Notes: generated by a model from the sequence alone, not told the origin. Shown: positions 1 through 8,040, numbered from the stretch's first letter. The stretch is DNA of 64,000 nucleotides from Cohaesibacter celericrescens (GCF_002866925.1 NZ_PKUQ01000016.1:248001-312000); one strand, 5' to 3'. Numbers and translations are program-made.

Positions 1-1454
1 AGATTCTTGATACGGATCACTATGGCTTGGAAAAAGTCAAAGAACGTATTGTCGAATATCTGGCCGTGCAGAAGCGCACCAACAAGCTCAAAGGTCCTAT
101 TCTTTGTCTGGTTGGCCCTCCGGGTGTTGGTAAAACATCGCTTGGTAAATCCATCGCACGGGCCACGGGTCGTGAATTTGTGCGTATGGCATTGGGTGGT
201 GTGCGTGACGAGGCCGAAATTCGTGGTCACCGTCGTACCTACATCGGTTCCATGCCCGGCAAAGTGGTTCAGTCCATGAAGAAAGCCAAAAAGGCAAATC
301 CTCTGTTCTTGCTCGACGAGATCGACAAAATGGGCATGGATTTCCGTGGCGATCCCTCTTCTGCGTTGCTGGAGGTTTTGGATCCGGAACAGAACCACGC
401 TTTCATGGATCACTATTTGGAAGTGGAATATGATCTGTCGAACGTGATGTTCATCACCACGGCCAATACGCTCAATATTCCTGCGCCTTTGATGGACCGT
501 ATGGAAGTGATCCGCATTGCCGGTTACACCGAAGACGAAAAAGTTGAAATCGCAAGACGCCATCTGATTCCAAAAGCCATGGAAGATCATGCGCTCAAGG
601 AAAAAGAATTCAGCTTGGATGATGATGCTTTGCGCATGATTGTGCAGCTTTACACCCGTGAAGCCGGGGTTCGTAACCTTGAACGTGAGCTGATGAAACT
701 GGCGCGTAAAGTGACCAAAGATCTGATTATGAAAAAGCTGGATCGGATCGACGTAACAACCGCTAATATTCAGGACTATCTTGGTGTAACGCGGTTCCGT
801 TATGGCGAGATCGATTCTGAAGATCAGGTTGGTGTTGTCACGGGCTTGGCTTGGACCGAAGTGGGCGGTGAGTTGCTGACCATTGAAGGTGTCATGATGC
901 CGGGTAAGGGCAAGATGACCGTGACTGGTAACCTGCGTGATGTGATGAAAGAATCCATTTCTGCAGCTGCCTCTTATGTCCGGTCCCGTGCTGTTGATTT
1001 CGGTATCGAGCCTCCGTTGTTCGACAAAAGGGACATCCATGTGCATGTGCCTGAAGGCGCTACGCCAAAGGATGGGCCGTCTGCCGGTATTGCCATGGCG
1101 ACAGCCATCGTTTCGATCATGACGGGCATCGCTGTTCGTAAGGATATTGCCATGACTGGCGAGATCACCTTGCGTGGCCGTGTTCTTCCTATCGGCGGGC
1201 TGAAAGAAAAACTGCTTGCGGCGCTGCGTGGTGGCATCAAAACCGTTCTCATTCCGGAAGAAAATGCCAAGGATTTGGCTGATATTCCGGACAATGTGAA
1301 GAATGAAATGGATATCATTCCGGTTTCAAATGTTGGCGAAGTGCTAAAACATGCGCTTGTCGAATTGCCGGAGCCGATTGAGTGGGACGAAAGCAAAATG
1401 CCTGAACCCAAACTCGATACGGATGCGGATGAGGCTCATACTTTGCAGCATTAA
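1..1454 (+). CDS. lon: Lon ATP-dependent protease, C-terminal part (5' end outside window)
   Basis: Lon is a cytoplasmic AAA+ serine protease that unfolds and degrades damaged and regulatory proteins. The frame is open from the window edge (in frame from base 3), so the N-terminal substrate-binding domain is missing only because the window cuts it. Seen: Walker A GPPGVGKT (114-137), Walker [11 protein letters not shown] (about 303-332), and a complete proteolytic dyad, Ser in KDGPSAG (1080-1082) and Lys in GGLKEK (1209-1211). These lie 43 residues apart, as in E. coli Lon (S679/K722). The protein ends in a short acidic tail. A terminator follows and hupB is next, the usual alphaproteobacterial order. 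Confidence 0.98.
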   Translation, partial: ILDTDHYGLEKVKERIVEYLAVQKRTNKLKGPILCLVGPPGVGKTSLGKSIARATGREFVRMALGGVRDEAEIRGHRRTYIGSMPGKVVQSMKKAKKANPLFLLDEIDKMGMDFRGDPSSALLEVLDPEQNHAFMDHYLEVEYDLSNVMFITTANTLNIPAPLMDRMEVIRIAGYTEDEKVEIARRHLIPKAMEDHALKEKEFSLDDDALRMIVQLYTREAGVRNLERELMKLARKVTKDLIMKKLDRIDVTTANIQDYLGVTRFRYGEIDSEDQVGVVTGLAWTEVGGELLTIEGVMMPGKGKMTVTGNLRDVMKESISAAASYVRSRAVDFGIEPPLFDKRDIHVHVPEGATPKDGPSAGIAMATAIVSIMTGIAVRKDIAMTGEITLRGRVLPIGGLKEKLLAALRGGIKTVLIPEENAKDLADIPDNVKNEMDIIPVSNVGEVLKHALVELPEPIEWDESKMPEPKLDTDADEAHTLQH

Positions 1455-1804
1455 CGGGACGTCTTTTTACATGAAGACCTCCGTTTGACGATGTATTCGT
1501 GTGTCGTGATAACCAGATTCGCCAGTGCTTTATTTGCAAAAAATATGCATTAGTGGTCGCTTATACAAATCAACAAAAAGGCCCTTCCAATCGGTGAAGG
1601 GCCTTTTTTCATTGTTCTTGCACTATTTCCTGTTTAAACCGCTCGAAATGGCTGATTTCTGCGAATTTATCACTTGATTTCTAACCCAATTCGCAAGATT
1701 GTCGGCACTCGCGTCTGGTATTTTCCCAAGGTGTGTTGATTCTTAATGGTGGAGGATCACGGTACGCCAAAGGCTTCGTGATTAAACTGAGAAGGAAATA
1801 TAAA
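1455..1804. other. Intergenic gap lon-hupB
   Basis: About 350 bases without a gene. It holds the lon terminator (1575-1609) and the hupB leader. No convincing sigma-70 promoter could be picked by eye, although a hupB promoter must lie downstream of the terminator. A purine-rich ribosome-binding site (GAAGGA) sits just before the hupB start. Confidence 0.6.
1575..1609 (+). terminator. Rho-independent terminator after lon
   Basis: A perfect stem AAAAGGCCCTTC / GAAGGGCCTTTT with an 8-base loop is followed by a run of six T. It ends the lon transcript about 120 bases after the stop codon. Confidence 0.9.
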
Positions 1805-2080
1805 ATGAACAAGAATGAACTGATCTCTGCTGTTGCTGAAAAATCTGATTTGACAAAAGCACAGGCTGGCGATGCTGTAGATGCATTGTTTGAAATTGTT
1901 TCCGACACCCTGAAGGGTGGCGATGAAGTCCGGATCATTGGTTTTGGCAACTTTTCTGTCACCGAGCGCGCTGCGACTGAAGGTCGTAACCCTCGCACTG
2001 GCGCAACGATCCAGATTCCAGCGTCCAAAACACCTAAGTTTAAAGCTGGTAAAGGCCTCAAAGACGCTGTTAACAGCTAG
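1805..2080 (+). CDS. hupB: DNA-binding protein HU
   Basis: A 91-residue histone-like HU protein that bends and compacts DNA in the nucleoid. The start MNKNELISAV at 1805 matches the family length and has GAAGGA upstream; longer in-frame openings to 1733 have no support. Seen: the family signature around residues 46-65 (IIGFGNFSVTERAATEGRNP) with the RNP intercalating tip, and the C-terminal FKAGKGLKDAV. It stands alone between the lon terminator and its own hairpin terminator, so it is probably a single-gene transcript. Only one HU-type gene is present in this window. Confidence 0.97.
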   Translation: MNKNELISAVAEKSDLTKAQAGDAVDALFEIVSDTLKGGDEVRIIGFGNFSVTERAATEGRNPRTGATIQIPASKTPKFKAGKGLKDAVNS

Positions 2081-2114
2081 GCTTTTCAAAATCCTTTTTA
2101 GGTATTGCGAAATC

Positions 2115-2151
2115 AGACCTCCGTTTCTTTGGAACCGGGGGTCTTTGTGTA
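2115..2151 (+). terminator. Hairpin terminator after hupB
   Basis: A 13-pair stem with one mismatch (AGACCTCCG.. / ..CGGGGGTCT), loop TTTG, then TTTGTGTAT. The T-run is imperfect. A TATAAT hexamer at 2150-2155 overlaps its end and could be the -10 box of the next gene, but the -35 region is weak. Confidence 0.7.
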
Positions 2152-2196
2152 TAATGGCCGCGTTGGCTTGTTGGCCTATTTTAAGGGGATCACATT

Positions 2197-2706
2197 ATGG
2201 ACGCTTCACTTTTACAGGCTGATTGCGAGCGCTGTGCTGCACTATGCTGCTTTGCACTGGCATTTGACGTTTCGGATTCATTTCCCATCGACAAACCCAA
2301 CGGTATTGTTTGTCCGCAACTGGGCGCGAACAACCGGTGCAAATCCTATGACAAAAGAGAAGAGTTGGGATACAGCGGCTGTATGTCGTTTGATTGTCAG
2401 GGAGCAGGGCAGAAGGTGACGCAAGAGGTGTTTGGTGGTCGCTCCTGGCGCGATGAGCCGGCACTACTGGCTGAGATGACGGACGCTTTTGTGGTGATGC
2501 GGCGCGTGCATGAACAGATTGCCCTGTTGCTCACGGCCAGCGCACTGCCTTTAACAGCCGAGGAATGCGACCTGTACGATCAGTTCGCGCACGAGCTTTC
2601 ACCCCCCGATGGCTGGACCCAAGAGCTGCTTGAACAGTATCAGATAAGTGGCGCAGAAAAGCGCGTCAAAGCGTTTTTGATGTCCCTAAGGCATCATGTG
2701 GCTTGA
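2197..2706 (+). CDS. Cysteine-rich hypothetical protein (YkgJ-like cysteine cluster)
   Basis: A 169-residue protein with eight cysteines in its first 67 residues: C10, C13, C17, C18, C39, C48, C62 and C67, in the pattern CxxCxxxCC...C...C...CxxxxC. This suggests a zinc- or iron-binding fold of the YkgJ/UPF0153 type; the binding itself is inference. From memory, similar cysteine-rich segments occur at the N-terminus of some pentapeptide-repeat proteins, but no pentapeptide repeats are present here. The C-terminal half is helical and without cysteines. There is no signal peptide, so a cytoplasmic protein is likely. An ATG at 2197 follows AAGGGGAT. Its last 41 bases overlap the 3' end of the convergent gene below. 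No specific function can be assigned. Confidence 0.8.
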   Translation: MDASLLQADCERCAALCCFALAFDVSDSFPIDKPNGIVCPQLGANNRCKSYDKREELGYSGCMSFDCQGAGQKVTQEVFGGRSWRDEPALLAEMTDAFVVMRRVHEQIALLLTASALPLTAEECDLYDQFAHELSPPDGWTQELLEQYQISGAEKRVKAFLMSLRHHVA

Positions 2707-3139
2707 TGGTCGGGGGGCAAAGGACTGTTTTGGGGCCTTGGTGGCCATTGTGGGCGGAATGACCGACTTTGTCGATGACTTTCCAGACGACACTCTCAAA
2801 AAACCAAGCGTCTGGCAATCGCGATAACCACAATTTCGTTTCAAGGCAATGGACCATCAATGATGTTTTTGTGCCCTTCATTCTGACAATCTTCTCCAGC
2901 CAGATTTCGTCAATCTTGCCGTCCGGCTCAACTGCGATAATTCGCTCAGTTGTGATGACATATGTAATTGACCGGAAAATGCGGTGAAGTATCAGTAGGG
3001 GTAACAAAAGCTGTTGGGGATCAAAGCATAAAATAAATATCACATCAGATAAGCTTGGCAGAATCCTACCATCGACAGCTAAGACAATTTGCTCATTTTC
3101 ATTCAACAAAAGCGGAGTGTGGTAGCTGTGATATGACAT
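2666..3139 (-). CDS. Small membrane protein with bacterial PH-like domain (hypothetical)
   Basis: A 157-residue reading frame. After about 30 residues comes a hydrophobic stretch (FILCFDPQQLLLPLLILHRI) that could be one or two membrane passes. It is followed by YVITTERIIAVEPDGKIDEI, which resembles the strand pattern of bacterial PH domains (YdbT/DUF304 style: Y.IT..RI..., then DEI.L..I). The C-terminal 40 residues are less family-like and overlap the convergent cysteine-rich gene, so the true protein might be shorter. No neighbouring gene suggests a role. It could be a chance ORF, but the PH-like pattern argues for a real protein. Confidence 0.55.
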   Translation of the reverse strand: MSYHSYHTPLLLNENEQIVLAVDGRILPSLSDVIFILCFDPQQLLLPLLILHRIFRSITYVITTERIIAVEPDGKIDEIWLEKIVRMKGTKTSLMVHCLETKLWLSRLPDAWFFESVVWKVIDKVGHSAHNGHQGPKTVLCPPTIKPHDALGTSKTL

Positions 3140-3159
3140 ATATATTTCTTAGACATTGA

Positions 3160-3190
3160 AAGTGATTTATTCAAGGTAGAAAAACACACC
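3160..3190. repeat. Degenerate possible fourth copy of the hairpin repeat
   Basis: AGTGATTTATTC followed by GAAAAACACACCTT resembles the arms of the repeats at 3271, 3331 and 3516 but matches less well. It may be an eroded copy or chance. Confidence 0.25.
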
Positions 3191-3270
3191 TTTCTACAAC
3201 CGGAATTTCTGCGGTCCGTCGACTGCTTGGCCGGATCTGATATGGAGAATTTACAAGTCACAAGTTATTG

Positions 3271-3318
3271 CTCACGGTGATTTTTCGAAATGCGAAAAAT
3301 ACAGCTGTCATTGACAGT
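3271..3318. repeat. Hairpin repeat, copy A
   Basis: Starts CTCACGGTGATTTTTCG and closes with CGAAAAATACAGCTGTC. It is the most divergent of three related copies, but its arms still pair, because the bases that differ from B and C change on both sides of the stem. Confidence 0.65.
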
Positions 3319-3330
3319 TTGATGTGTTTG

Positions 3331-3371
3331 CTCTCGGTGATTTCTTGCAGAAATACACCTGTCGCTGAGAA
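3331..3371. repeat. Hairpin repeat, copy B
   Basis: CTCTCGGTGATTTC, a short loop, then GAAATACACCTGTCGCTGAG. The arms GGTGATTTC / GAAATACACC pair with one bulged A. It lies on the 3' side of the first tRNA-Val as that gene is read on the minus strand. Confidence 0.75.
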
Positions 3372-3417
3372 TTCAAGAGTATGGAGAAAGATTTTCCATT
3401 TTTTGCAGGGAAAAAAA

Positions 3418-3494
3418 TGGTGGGTGATGAGAGATTCGAACTCCCGACCCCCTCGGTGTAAACGAGGTGCTCTAACCAGCTGAGCTAATCACCC
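3418..3494 (-). tRNA. tRNA-Val (anticodon TAC)
   Basis: Reading the minus strand: acceptor stem GGGTGAT / ATCACCC, D-arm AGCTCAGCTGG, anticodon stem CCTCG / CGAGG with loop TTTACAC (anticodon TAC, reads GTA and probably other valine codons), T-arm GGGAGTTCGAATCTC, discriminator A and an encoded CCA (plus-strand TGG at 3418-3420). It is identical to the copy at 3612-3688. The bases just after CCA form CCATTTTTT...AAAAAATGG, which may help end transcription. Confidence 0.97.
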
Positions 3495-3515
3495 ATAGCA
3501 ACAAAATGTGCCATG

Positions 3516-3555
3516 CTTTCGGTGATTTCCGTAGGAAATACACCTGTCGCTGCGA
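3516..3555. repeat. Hairpin repeat, copy C
   Basis: CTTTCGGTGATTTCC, loop, GGAAATACACCTGTCGCTG. Nearly identical to copy B, with a different loop. It lies between the two tRNA-Val genes, so a unit of hairpin repeat plus tRNA-Val appears twice in tandem. Confidence 0.75.
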
Positions 3556-3611
3556 GATCCGATGTTTTGGAAACATTGGTCTCACTTTTGCTTTGCAAAA
3601 GCTTCGGAGAA

Positions 3612-3688
3612 TGGTGGGTGATGAGAGATTCGAACTCCCGACCCCCTCGGTGTAAACGAGGTGCTCTAACCAGCTGAGCTAATCACCC
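3612..3688 (-). tRNA. tRNA-Val (anticodon TAC), second identical copy
   Basis: Same 77 bases as the tRNA at 3418-3494, including the encoded CCA (plus-strand TGG at 3612-3614), so it has the same TAC anticodon and cloverleaf. In the minus-strand direction it is followed by CTTTTGC-AAA-GCAAAAG, a small hairpin in the trailer, then by repeat copy C and the other tRNA-Val. It is probably the first gene of a two-tRNA transcript. Confidence 0.97.
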
Positions 3689-4097
3689 TAACGCCGTTGC
3701 GTGTGCTGCTTTTAGAGGCTGGGTGGCGGGCATGCAACAAAAAAATGACAGTGTCGTCCATTCTCTGGGGAAATCAATCGCGGCGGCATTTGGTGAATCA
3801 CGTTTGCTGATCAAATGCAGGGCATGGATGAGTGGATTCAAATAAATATCACCGACTTGCATGGGATTATCTGGCGGCTGGGTCCATTTGTTGAAAATTG
3901 CGTCTATCTTTCTCACAAGAAAAATTGGGCCCATAAAGCCCGATCTTCAGCCGATCTTTGACTGATCTGGGGACTGCCTGTGAAGTTTGCACAAAAAGAA
4001 TTTGAACGGTGCTTGACTTACCCTCTCCCGCGTCGTATTTCAGCGCCACTCCACACGAACATGACGCTTTGGTGTCACGCAGTGTGGTTCGGGTTTT
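3689..4097. other. Intergenic gap between divergent tRNA-Val and tRNA-Asp genes
   Basis: About 410 bases. It should carry promoters for both tRNA transcripts; only the plus-strand one (4013-4041) is visible with any confidence. The short open frames here have no start signal or protein-like composition. Confidence 0.6.
4013..4041 (+). promoter_or_regulatory. Probable promoter of the tRNA-Asp genes
   Basis: TTGACT (4013-4018), a 17-base spacer, then TATTTC (4036-4041), about 57 bases before the first tRNA-Asp. The -35 box and spacing fit alphaproteobacterial housekeeping promoters; the -10 is weak. Confidence 0.5.
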
Positions 4098-4174
4098 GGG
4101 GGTGTAGCTCAGTTGGTTAGAGCGTCGGCCTGTCACGCCGAAGGTCGCGAGTTCGAGTCTCGTCACTCTCGCCA
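4098..4174 (+). tRNA. tRNA-Asp (anticodon GTC)
   Basis: Acceptor GGGGGTG / CACTCTC (two G-U pairs), D-arm AGCTCAGTTGG, anticodon stem TCGGC / GCCGA with loop CTGTCAC (anticodon GTC), T-arm GCGAGTTCGAGTCTCGT, discriminator G and encoded CCA. It differs from the next copy only by a G5-C68 pair in place of A5-U68. Confidence 0.97.
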
Positions 4175-4223
4175 CCCAAACCTAGCAATCTTATATCAGC
4201 AATGATGTAAGACCGCGAAATGC

Positions 4224-4300
4224 GGGGATGTAGCTCAGTTGGTTAGAGCGTCGGCCTGTCACGCCGAAGGTCGCGAGTTCGAGTCTCGTCATTCTCGCCA
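4224..4300 (+). tRNA. tRNA-Asp (anticodon GTC), second copy
   Basis: Same cloverleaf as the copy at 4098-4174 with acceptor GGGGATG / CATTCTC, anticodon GTC, discriminator G and CCA. It lies 49 bases downstream with no promoter visible between, so the two are probably cotranscribed. Confidence 0.97.
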
Positions 4301-4603
4301 TTTTCTTCAAATGGCTTTCCTGACTTATATTTATGTTTGTTGCCGGTTCTCGGCATGACGTTGTCGTTTGTGCAGCGCATAGCTTTTTCGTTTGCTGTGC
4401 TTATTGTGTCCGCCTGGTCTTTGCATGGCGACCGGTGTATACGGCAACCCATCCTCAATCGCGTCAGAATGCGCCTGTAGGGGCTCTGCGTTCGTTTCTT
4501 GTGTTGTTTACCCTTGGGCTGAATGCGGCCTGTGGTTGGTCTTATGATGGGTCGTGATGGTTATGAGCGCCTTGAGGCGGACGCGTTATGGCTTTAGGCG
4601 GAA
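4301..4603. other. Intergenic gap tRNA-Asp to PfkB kinase terminator
   Basis: About 300 bases. Open frames exist (for example 4333-4557 on plus) but lack a ribosome-binding site and look like chance translation. No clear terminator for the tRNA transcript was found. Confidence 0.5.
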
Positions 4604-4637
4604 TCAAAAAACGCGCCATCTGGGTGATGGCGCGTTA
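4604..4637 (-). terminator. Terminator of the PfkB-family kinase gene
   Basis: On the minus strand AACGCGCCATC, a short loop, GATGGCGCGTT and a T-run form a strong rho-independent terminator 33 bases past the kinase stop codon. Confidence 0.85.
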
Positions 4638-4670
4638 TGAAATTTTTCGGCTAACAAATGTTGGGAAAAT

Positions 4671-5777
4671 CTATTCCTGCCAGGGCCAGAATTCTACTTT
4701 CAGATTGTCCGCATTCTCTGCGTAGCGTTTGTCCAGCTCTTTGTGCGAGAGCAGGCCGCTTTGGGTGTCAACATACTCAACCACAGAGGAAGAGTTGATT
4801 GCTGCCATTTGCAGCGCTTTTTCAGGGGTCTCGCCTTCCGCTAGCAGGACACCAAAGGTTGACGTGAAGCTGTCGCCTGCGCCTGCTGTGCCTTTGACCT
4901 TATCGGTTTTATGAATTGGACAATGATAGAGGCCTTTATCCGTACCGAGATAAGAACCGCCCGTGCCGTCGGTGACGAGAATATAGTCGGTACCAAGGGA
5001 CCGCAACAAAGACATGAAGCCAGACAGGGAGCAGTGCACGTGATCCATGATCAAGCCGCGAGTCAGCAGGCTTTTGGCGATGGATGGGTCTTTTTTGACG
5101 GAGCGCATGTCTGAATGTTTGGTGTTGTCGAGCAGGATCGGCAGCAAACTCTCTGCCTCGGAACGGTTGATGTTGATCAGGTCGATATTCTTGGCGGTTT
5201 CAAGGAATTCCTTGCCGCGACGCGTTATCTGGCGACCGCCGGGGTTTGCAACCACAAACGCACCGGATTCGCGTGCGCGCTTACTGATCATAGGGAAGGC
5301 TTCGGCTGACTCGTTTGACATCGGTGCGATATGCACGAGTTTGGCATCGCCAAAGATGCCTTCATAAATGTCTTCGTCGACAACACGGCAGTTGGCGCCG
5401 CGAGCAGTAAAGATGGAAGCATTGCGATCATGTGAGGCAATGATGACCGAGCAGCCGGTGATAGCCTTGTCTGTTGTCATCAAACCTTTGTCAGAAAGCT
5501 TCTCGCGCTCGAGAAGCTGGCGCACCATCTCTGCTTCGATATCTTCGCCGATTTTGACGTTTGGTGTTACTTCATGGCCCAAGCGAGACAGGGCGACCGC
5601 GGCATTGATCGCGCCGCCACCCACGTGCGTGGAAATATTCAACGCGTCGATTTTGCGACCTTGCTCGAGCAGCAAAAATGAATTGTGCGCATTCGTCATT
5701 TTGATGCGTTCAATGTCATTGTCGGCCACAATGGTGATGATATCGATCATTGCGGAGCCGATTGTTGCTGTTTTCAT
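4671..5777 (-). CDS. PfkB-family sugar/nucleoside kinase
   Basis: A 368-residue ribokinase-fold kinase that uses ATP to phosphorylate a sugar or nucleoside; the substrate is unknown, with adenosine- or fructokinase-like enzymes the nearest guess. Seen: the N-terminal GSAMIDII, the first PfkB region HVGGGAINAAVALSRLG, and the C-terminal KGTAGAGDSFTSTFG with the catalytic Asp of GAGD. A region around residues 225-260 looks like an insertion relative to short family members. The start at 5777 is chosen because GAGG lies 8 bases upstream; the frame is open to 5840 but without such a site. It is a single gene with its own terminator, between tRNA genes and the divergent nuo operon. Confidence 0.9.
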   Translation of the reverse strand: MKTATIGSAMIDIITIVADNDIERIKMTNAHNSFLLLEQGRKIDALNISTHVGGGAINAAVALSRLGHEVTPNVKIGEDIEAEMVRQLLEREKLSDKGLMTTDKAITGCSVIIASHDRNASIFTARGANCRVVDEDIYEGIFGDAKLVHIAPMSNESAEAFPMISKRARESGAFVVANPGGRQITRRGKEFLETAKNIDLININRSEAESLLPILLDNTKHSDMRSVKKDPSIAKSLLTRGLIMDHVHCSLSGFMSLLRSLGTDYILVTDGTGGSYLGTDKGLYHCPIHKTDKVKGTAGAGDSFTSTFGVLLAEGETPEKALQMAAINSSSVVEYVDTQSGLLSHKELDKRYAENADNLKVEFWPWQE

Positions 5778-6146
5778 CAGACTTGCCTCATTTTTTGTTG
5801 GATCGTCTTGGGTGCTTATAATAGGGGCATTTCGCTGCACAAACTACGCACATTATCCTTTAGTGTATAGAGAGCTTTTTGTTCGAGCTCTGAAAAAAAT
5901 CAAACGGTGCACGCAATCTGTCCATTAAAGCGCGTATTTCACAGAAATCTGCTGTCTGTCGTCCGTAATCTTTGCAAATTGCGGATCAGCAAAGCCTGGG
6001 TGGGGCTTGGTTCGTGTGAGACGTCCTATTGATAATGCCGATGGCGTTGTTTGATTTTGCGTCATGAGACATATCGTCTCGGTTGTGGCTTGCCAAATCG
6101 TACCCTCAATCGCGATACTTTGTGCGAAAATTTTTCAAGCAATGGT

Positions 6147-6203
6147 TTTTGTCACAGTTTTGCCTTTGGTTTCTTCGTTCTTTCGGATTGGAATGTGACA
6201 AAA
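6147..6203. promoter_or_regulatory. Perfect inverted repeat TTTTGTCACA / TGTGACAAAA upstream of nuo
   Basis: The two 10-base arms are exact reverse complements, 37 bases apart. A further TATCACA follows at 6204-6210. The TGTGA core resembles half-sites of CRP/FNR-type regulators, but the wide spacing suggests two sites rather than one. The regulator is unknown. Confidence 0.4.
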
Positions 6204-6300
6204 TATCACAAGTGGTCTTGCTTAAGCGAATGCACTGAGTTAATCGTGCATCGACTGGATTGCATTGCACAATGCGCTTTTCCGCTATAGCTGTTTTCGC

Positions 6301-6330
6301 TTGACAGATTGCCAACTTGGGACCGAGATC
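6301..6330 (+). promoter_or_regulatory. Possible nuo operon promoter
   Basis: TTGACA at 6301-6306 is a perfect -35 hexamer. At an 18-base spacing lies GAGATC, a poor -10. The position, about 45 bases before nuoA, is sensible, but the -10 match is weak. Confidence 0.3.
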
Positions 6331-6377
6331 TGGTTTAATCTTTCGCGACGACATCAGGCCAAGAGGACCGGCTCACC

Positions 6378-6743
6378 ATGGAAGACCTGCTCAGGGAATA
6401 TCTTCCCATCGTTATTTTTATCGGTATTTCGCTCGTAATCGGGCTGGCTTTGCTGATTTCGCCGTTCCTTTTAGCATTTCGGAACCCAGATCCTGAAAAG
6501 CTTTCGGCCTATGAGTGCGGCTTTAATGCCTTTGATGATGCGCGCATGACGTTCGATATCCGATTCTATCTCGTGGCGATTCTGTTCATAATCTTCGATC
6601 TGGAAGTGGCGTTTTTGTTCCCTTGGGCTGTGTCATTTGGTGATCTGGGGCTTTATGGATTCGTATCAATGATGATTTTCCTGGCAATCCTGACGATTGG
6701 GTTTGCCTATGAATGGAAAAAAGGAGCGTTGGAATGGGATTGA
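6378..6743 (+). CDS. nuoA: NADH-quinone oxidoreductase subunit A
   Basis: A 121-residue membrane-arm subunit of respiratory complex I, in the inner membrane near the quinone site. Three hydrophobic helices are visible: [20 protein letters not shown], a middle one in [19 protein letters not shown], and [18 protein letters not shown]. The conserved loop [20 protein letters not shown] lies between the first two. It is the first gene of the 14-subunit nuo operon. An ATG at 6378 follows AGAGGACC, and the length matches the family. The stop overlaps the nuoB start region by 10 bases, implying translational coupling. Confidence 0.98.
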   Translation: MEDLLREYLPIVIFIGISLVIGLALLISPFLLAFRNPDPEKLSAYECGFNAFDDARMTFDIRFYLVAILFIIFDLEVAFLFPWAVSFGDLGLYGFVSMMIFLAILTIGFAYEWKKGALEWD

Positions 6744-7315
6744 GCGGCGACAATGCACCCCTGATTGCACAGCAGCCTAAAAATATTCTAGACCCGCGTA
6801 CCGGCTTGCCTGTTGGTCACGATGATCCATTCTTTATGCAAGTGAATGACGAGCTGTCAGACAAAGGTTTTTTGGTTACGGCGACCGATGATTTGATCAA
6901 TTGGGCGCGGACCGGCTCTCTGATGTGGATGACGTTTGGCCTTGCCTGTTGTGCGGTTGAAATGATCCAAATGTCCATGCCGCGTTACGACTGTGAGCGC
7001 TTCGGGTTTGCGCCGCGCGGATCGCCGCGTCAGTCGGATGTGATGATCGTTGCGGGCACATTGACCAATAAAATGGCTCCGGCTTTGCGTAAGGTTTATG
7101 ACCAGATGCCCGAGCCTCGTTATGTCATTTCGATGGGGTCGTGCGCCAATGGGGGCGGCTACTATCACTATTCTTATAGTGTTGTGCGTGGATGTGATCG
7201 GGTTGTGCCGGTGGATATTTATGTGCCCGGTTGTCCGCCAACAGCCGAAGCACTGCTTTATGGTGTTATGATGCTGCAAAAGAAAATTCGGCGTACCGGT
7301 ACGATTGAACGGTAA
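6734..7315 (+). CDS. nuoB: NADH-quinone oxidoreductase subunit B
   Basis: A 193-residue peripheral-arm subunit that holds iron-sulfur cluster N2, the last electron carrier before quinone. Seen: the tandem cysteines in [12 protein letters not shown], then GSCANGG and [11 protein letters not shown], which are the four family cluster ligands. The ATG at 6734 is chosen because AAGGAG sits 8 bases upstream and the protein then starts MGLSGDNAP; the frame is open to 6713, but that would add seven residues inside nuoA. The start overlaps the nuoA stop by 10 bases. Confidence 0.98.
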   Translation: MGLSGDNAPLIAQQPKNILDPRTGLPVGHDDPFFMQVNDELSDKGFLVTATDDLINWARTGSLMWMTFGLACCAVEMIQMSMPRYDCERFGFAPRGSPRQSDVMIVAGTLTNKMAPALRKVYDQMPEPRYVISMGSCANGGGYYHYSYSVVRGCDRVVPVDIYVPGCPPTAEALLYGVMMLQKKIRRTGTIER

Positions 7316-7409
7316 AGATATCGGCCAAAGGCGTGGGCTTTTGAGCGTCGAGCTTGAGCAGACCACAAGACAGGACTAGGGCCAGACCGGCCCGTAAGAG
7401 GATGCGACT

Positions 7410-8012
7410 ATGGACGAGGCTCTCAATGATCTCGGTGACTATATTGCCTCGGCTTTGGATGGCAAGATTGTCGGCTGGACTGTAGCGTTTGGTGAATTGA
7501 CCGTGACGGCCAGTCGCACCGAAATCGTCGAAGTCGTTCGGTTTTTGCGCGATGATCCGCGCTTGCAATTTGTTTCCTTTATTGATGTCACGGCGGTCGA
7601 TTATCCTGAGCGGGAAGATCGGTTCGAGGTTGTCTATCATTTGCTTAGTCCCACGCAAAATACGCGGGTGCGCATCAAGATTATGGCGGGTGAAGAAACC
7701 CAGATTGACTCAATCTGCGGTGTCTTTCCTGGTGCAAACTGGTTTGAGCGCGAGACATATGACATGTATGGCATTTTGTTCGCTGGGCACCCCGATTTGC
7801 GCCGGCTGCTGACGGATTACGGGTTTGACGGCTTTCCGCTGCGCAAGGATTTTCCGCTCACGGGGTATTATGAAGTACGCTATGACGACGAAAAGAAACG
7901 CGTCGTTTATGAGCCAGTCAAGCTGGCACAGGAATTTCGCAATTTTGATTTTCTCAGCCCTTGGGAAGGCGCCGATTATGCCCTCCCGGGTGATGAAAAA
8001 GCCAATGGTTAA
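7410..8012 (+). CDS. nuoC: NADH-quinone oxidoreductase subunit C
   Basis: A 200-residue peripheral-arm subunit (30-kDa type) that supports NuoD and the quinone module; it carries no cofactor. The family signature is seen near residues 110-150: [20 protein letters not shown] followed by [12 protein letters not shown]. The separate nuoC and nuoD genes (not fused as in E. coli) are the usual alphaproteobacterial state. An ATG at 7410 follows AAGAGGATG. The 94-base gap from nuoB contains a GGGCC-agacc-GGCCC hairpin (7379-7393). Confidence 0.97.
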   Translation: MDEALNDLGDYIASALDGKIVGWTVAFGELTVTASRTEIVEVVRFLRDDPRLQFVSFIDVTAVDYPEREDRFEVVYHLLSPTQNTRVRIKIMAGEETQIDSICGVFPGANWFERETYDMYGILFAGHPDLRRLLTDYGFDGFPLRKDFPLTGYYEVRYDDEKKRVVYEPVKLAQEFRNFDFLSPWEGADYALPGDEKANG

Positions 8013-8040
8013 GTTTGGGGCTGAGAGGGACTGAGGCGAT

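Larger units (their letters stand above)
5778..6377. other. Intergenic region upstream of the nuo operon
   Basis: 600 bases between the divergent kinase gene and nuoA. It contains a perfect 10-base inverted repeat (6147-6156 / 6194-6203) and a TTGACA hexamer close to nuoA. Open frames on both strands (6051-6290 plus, 6106-6354 minus) overlap each other and have no supporting start signals. Confidence 0.6.

Noticed and set aside
3683-4175. Minus-strand open frames 3683-3934 and 3867-4175 as genes
   Set aside because: One overlaps a tRNA gene, both lack a ribosome-binding site and family resemblance.
4333-4557. Plus-strand 74-residue frame after tRNA-Asp
   Set aside because: No start signal, composition unlike a protein, next to a tRNA.
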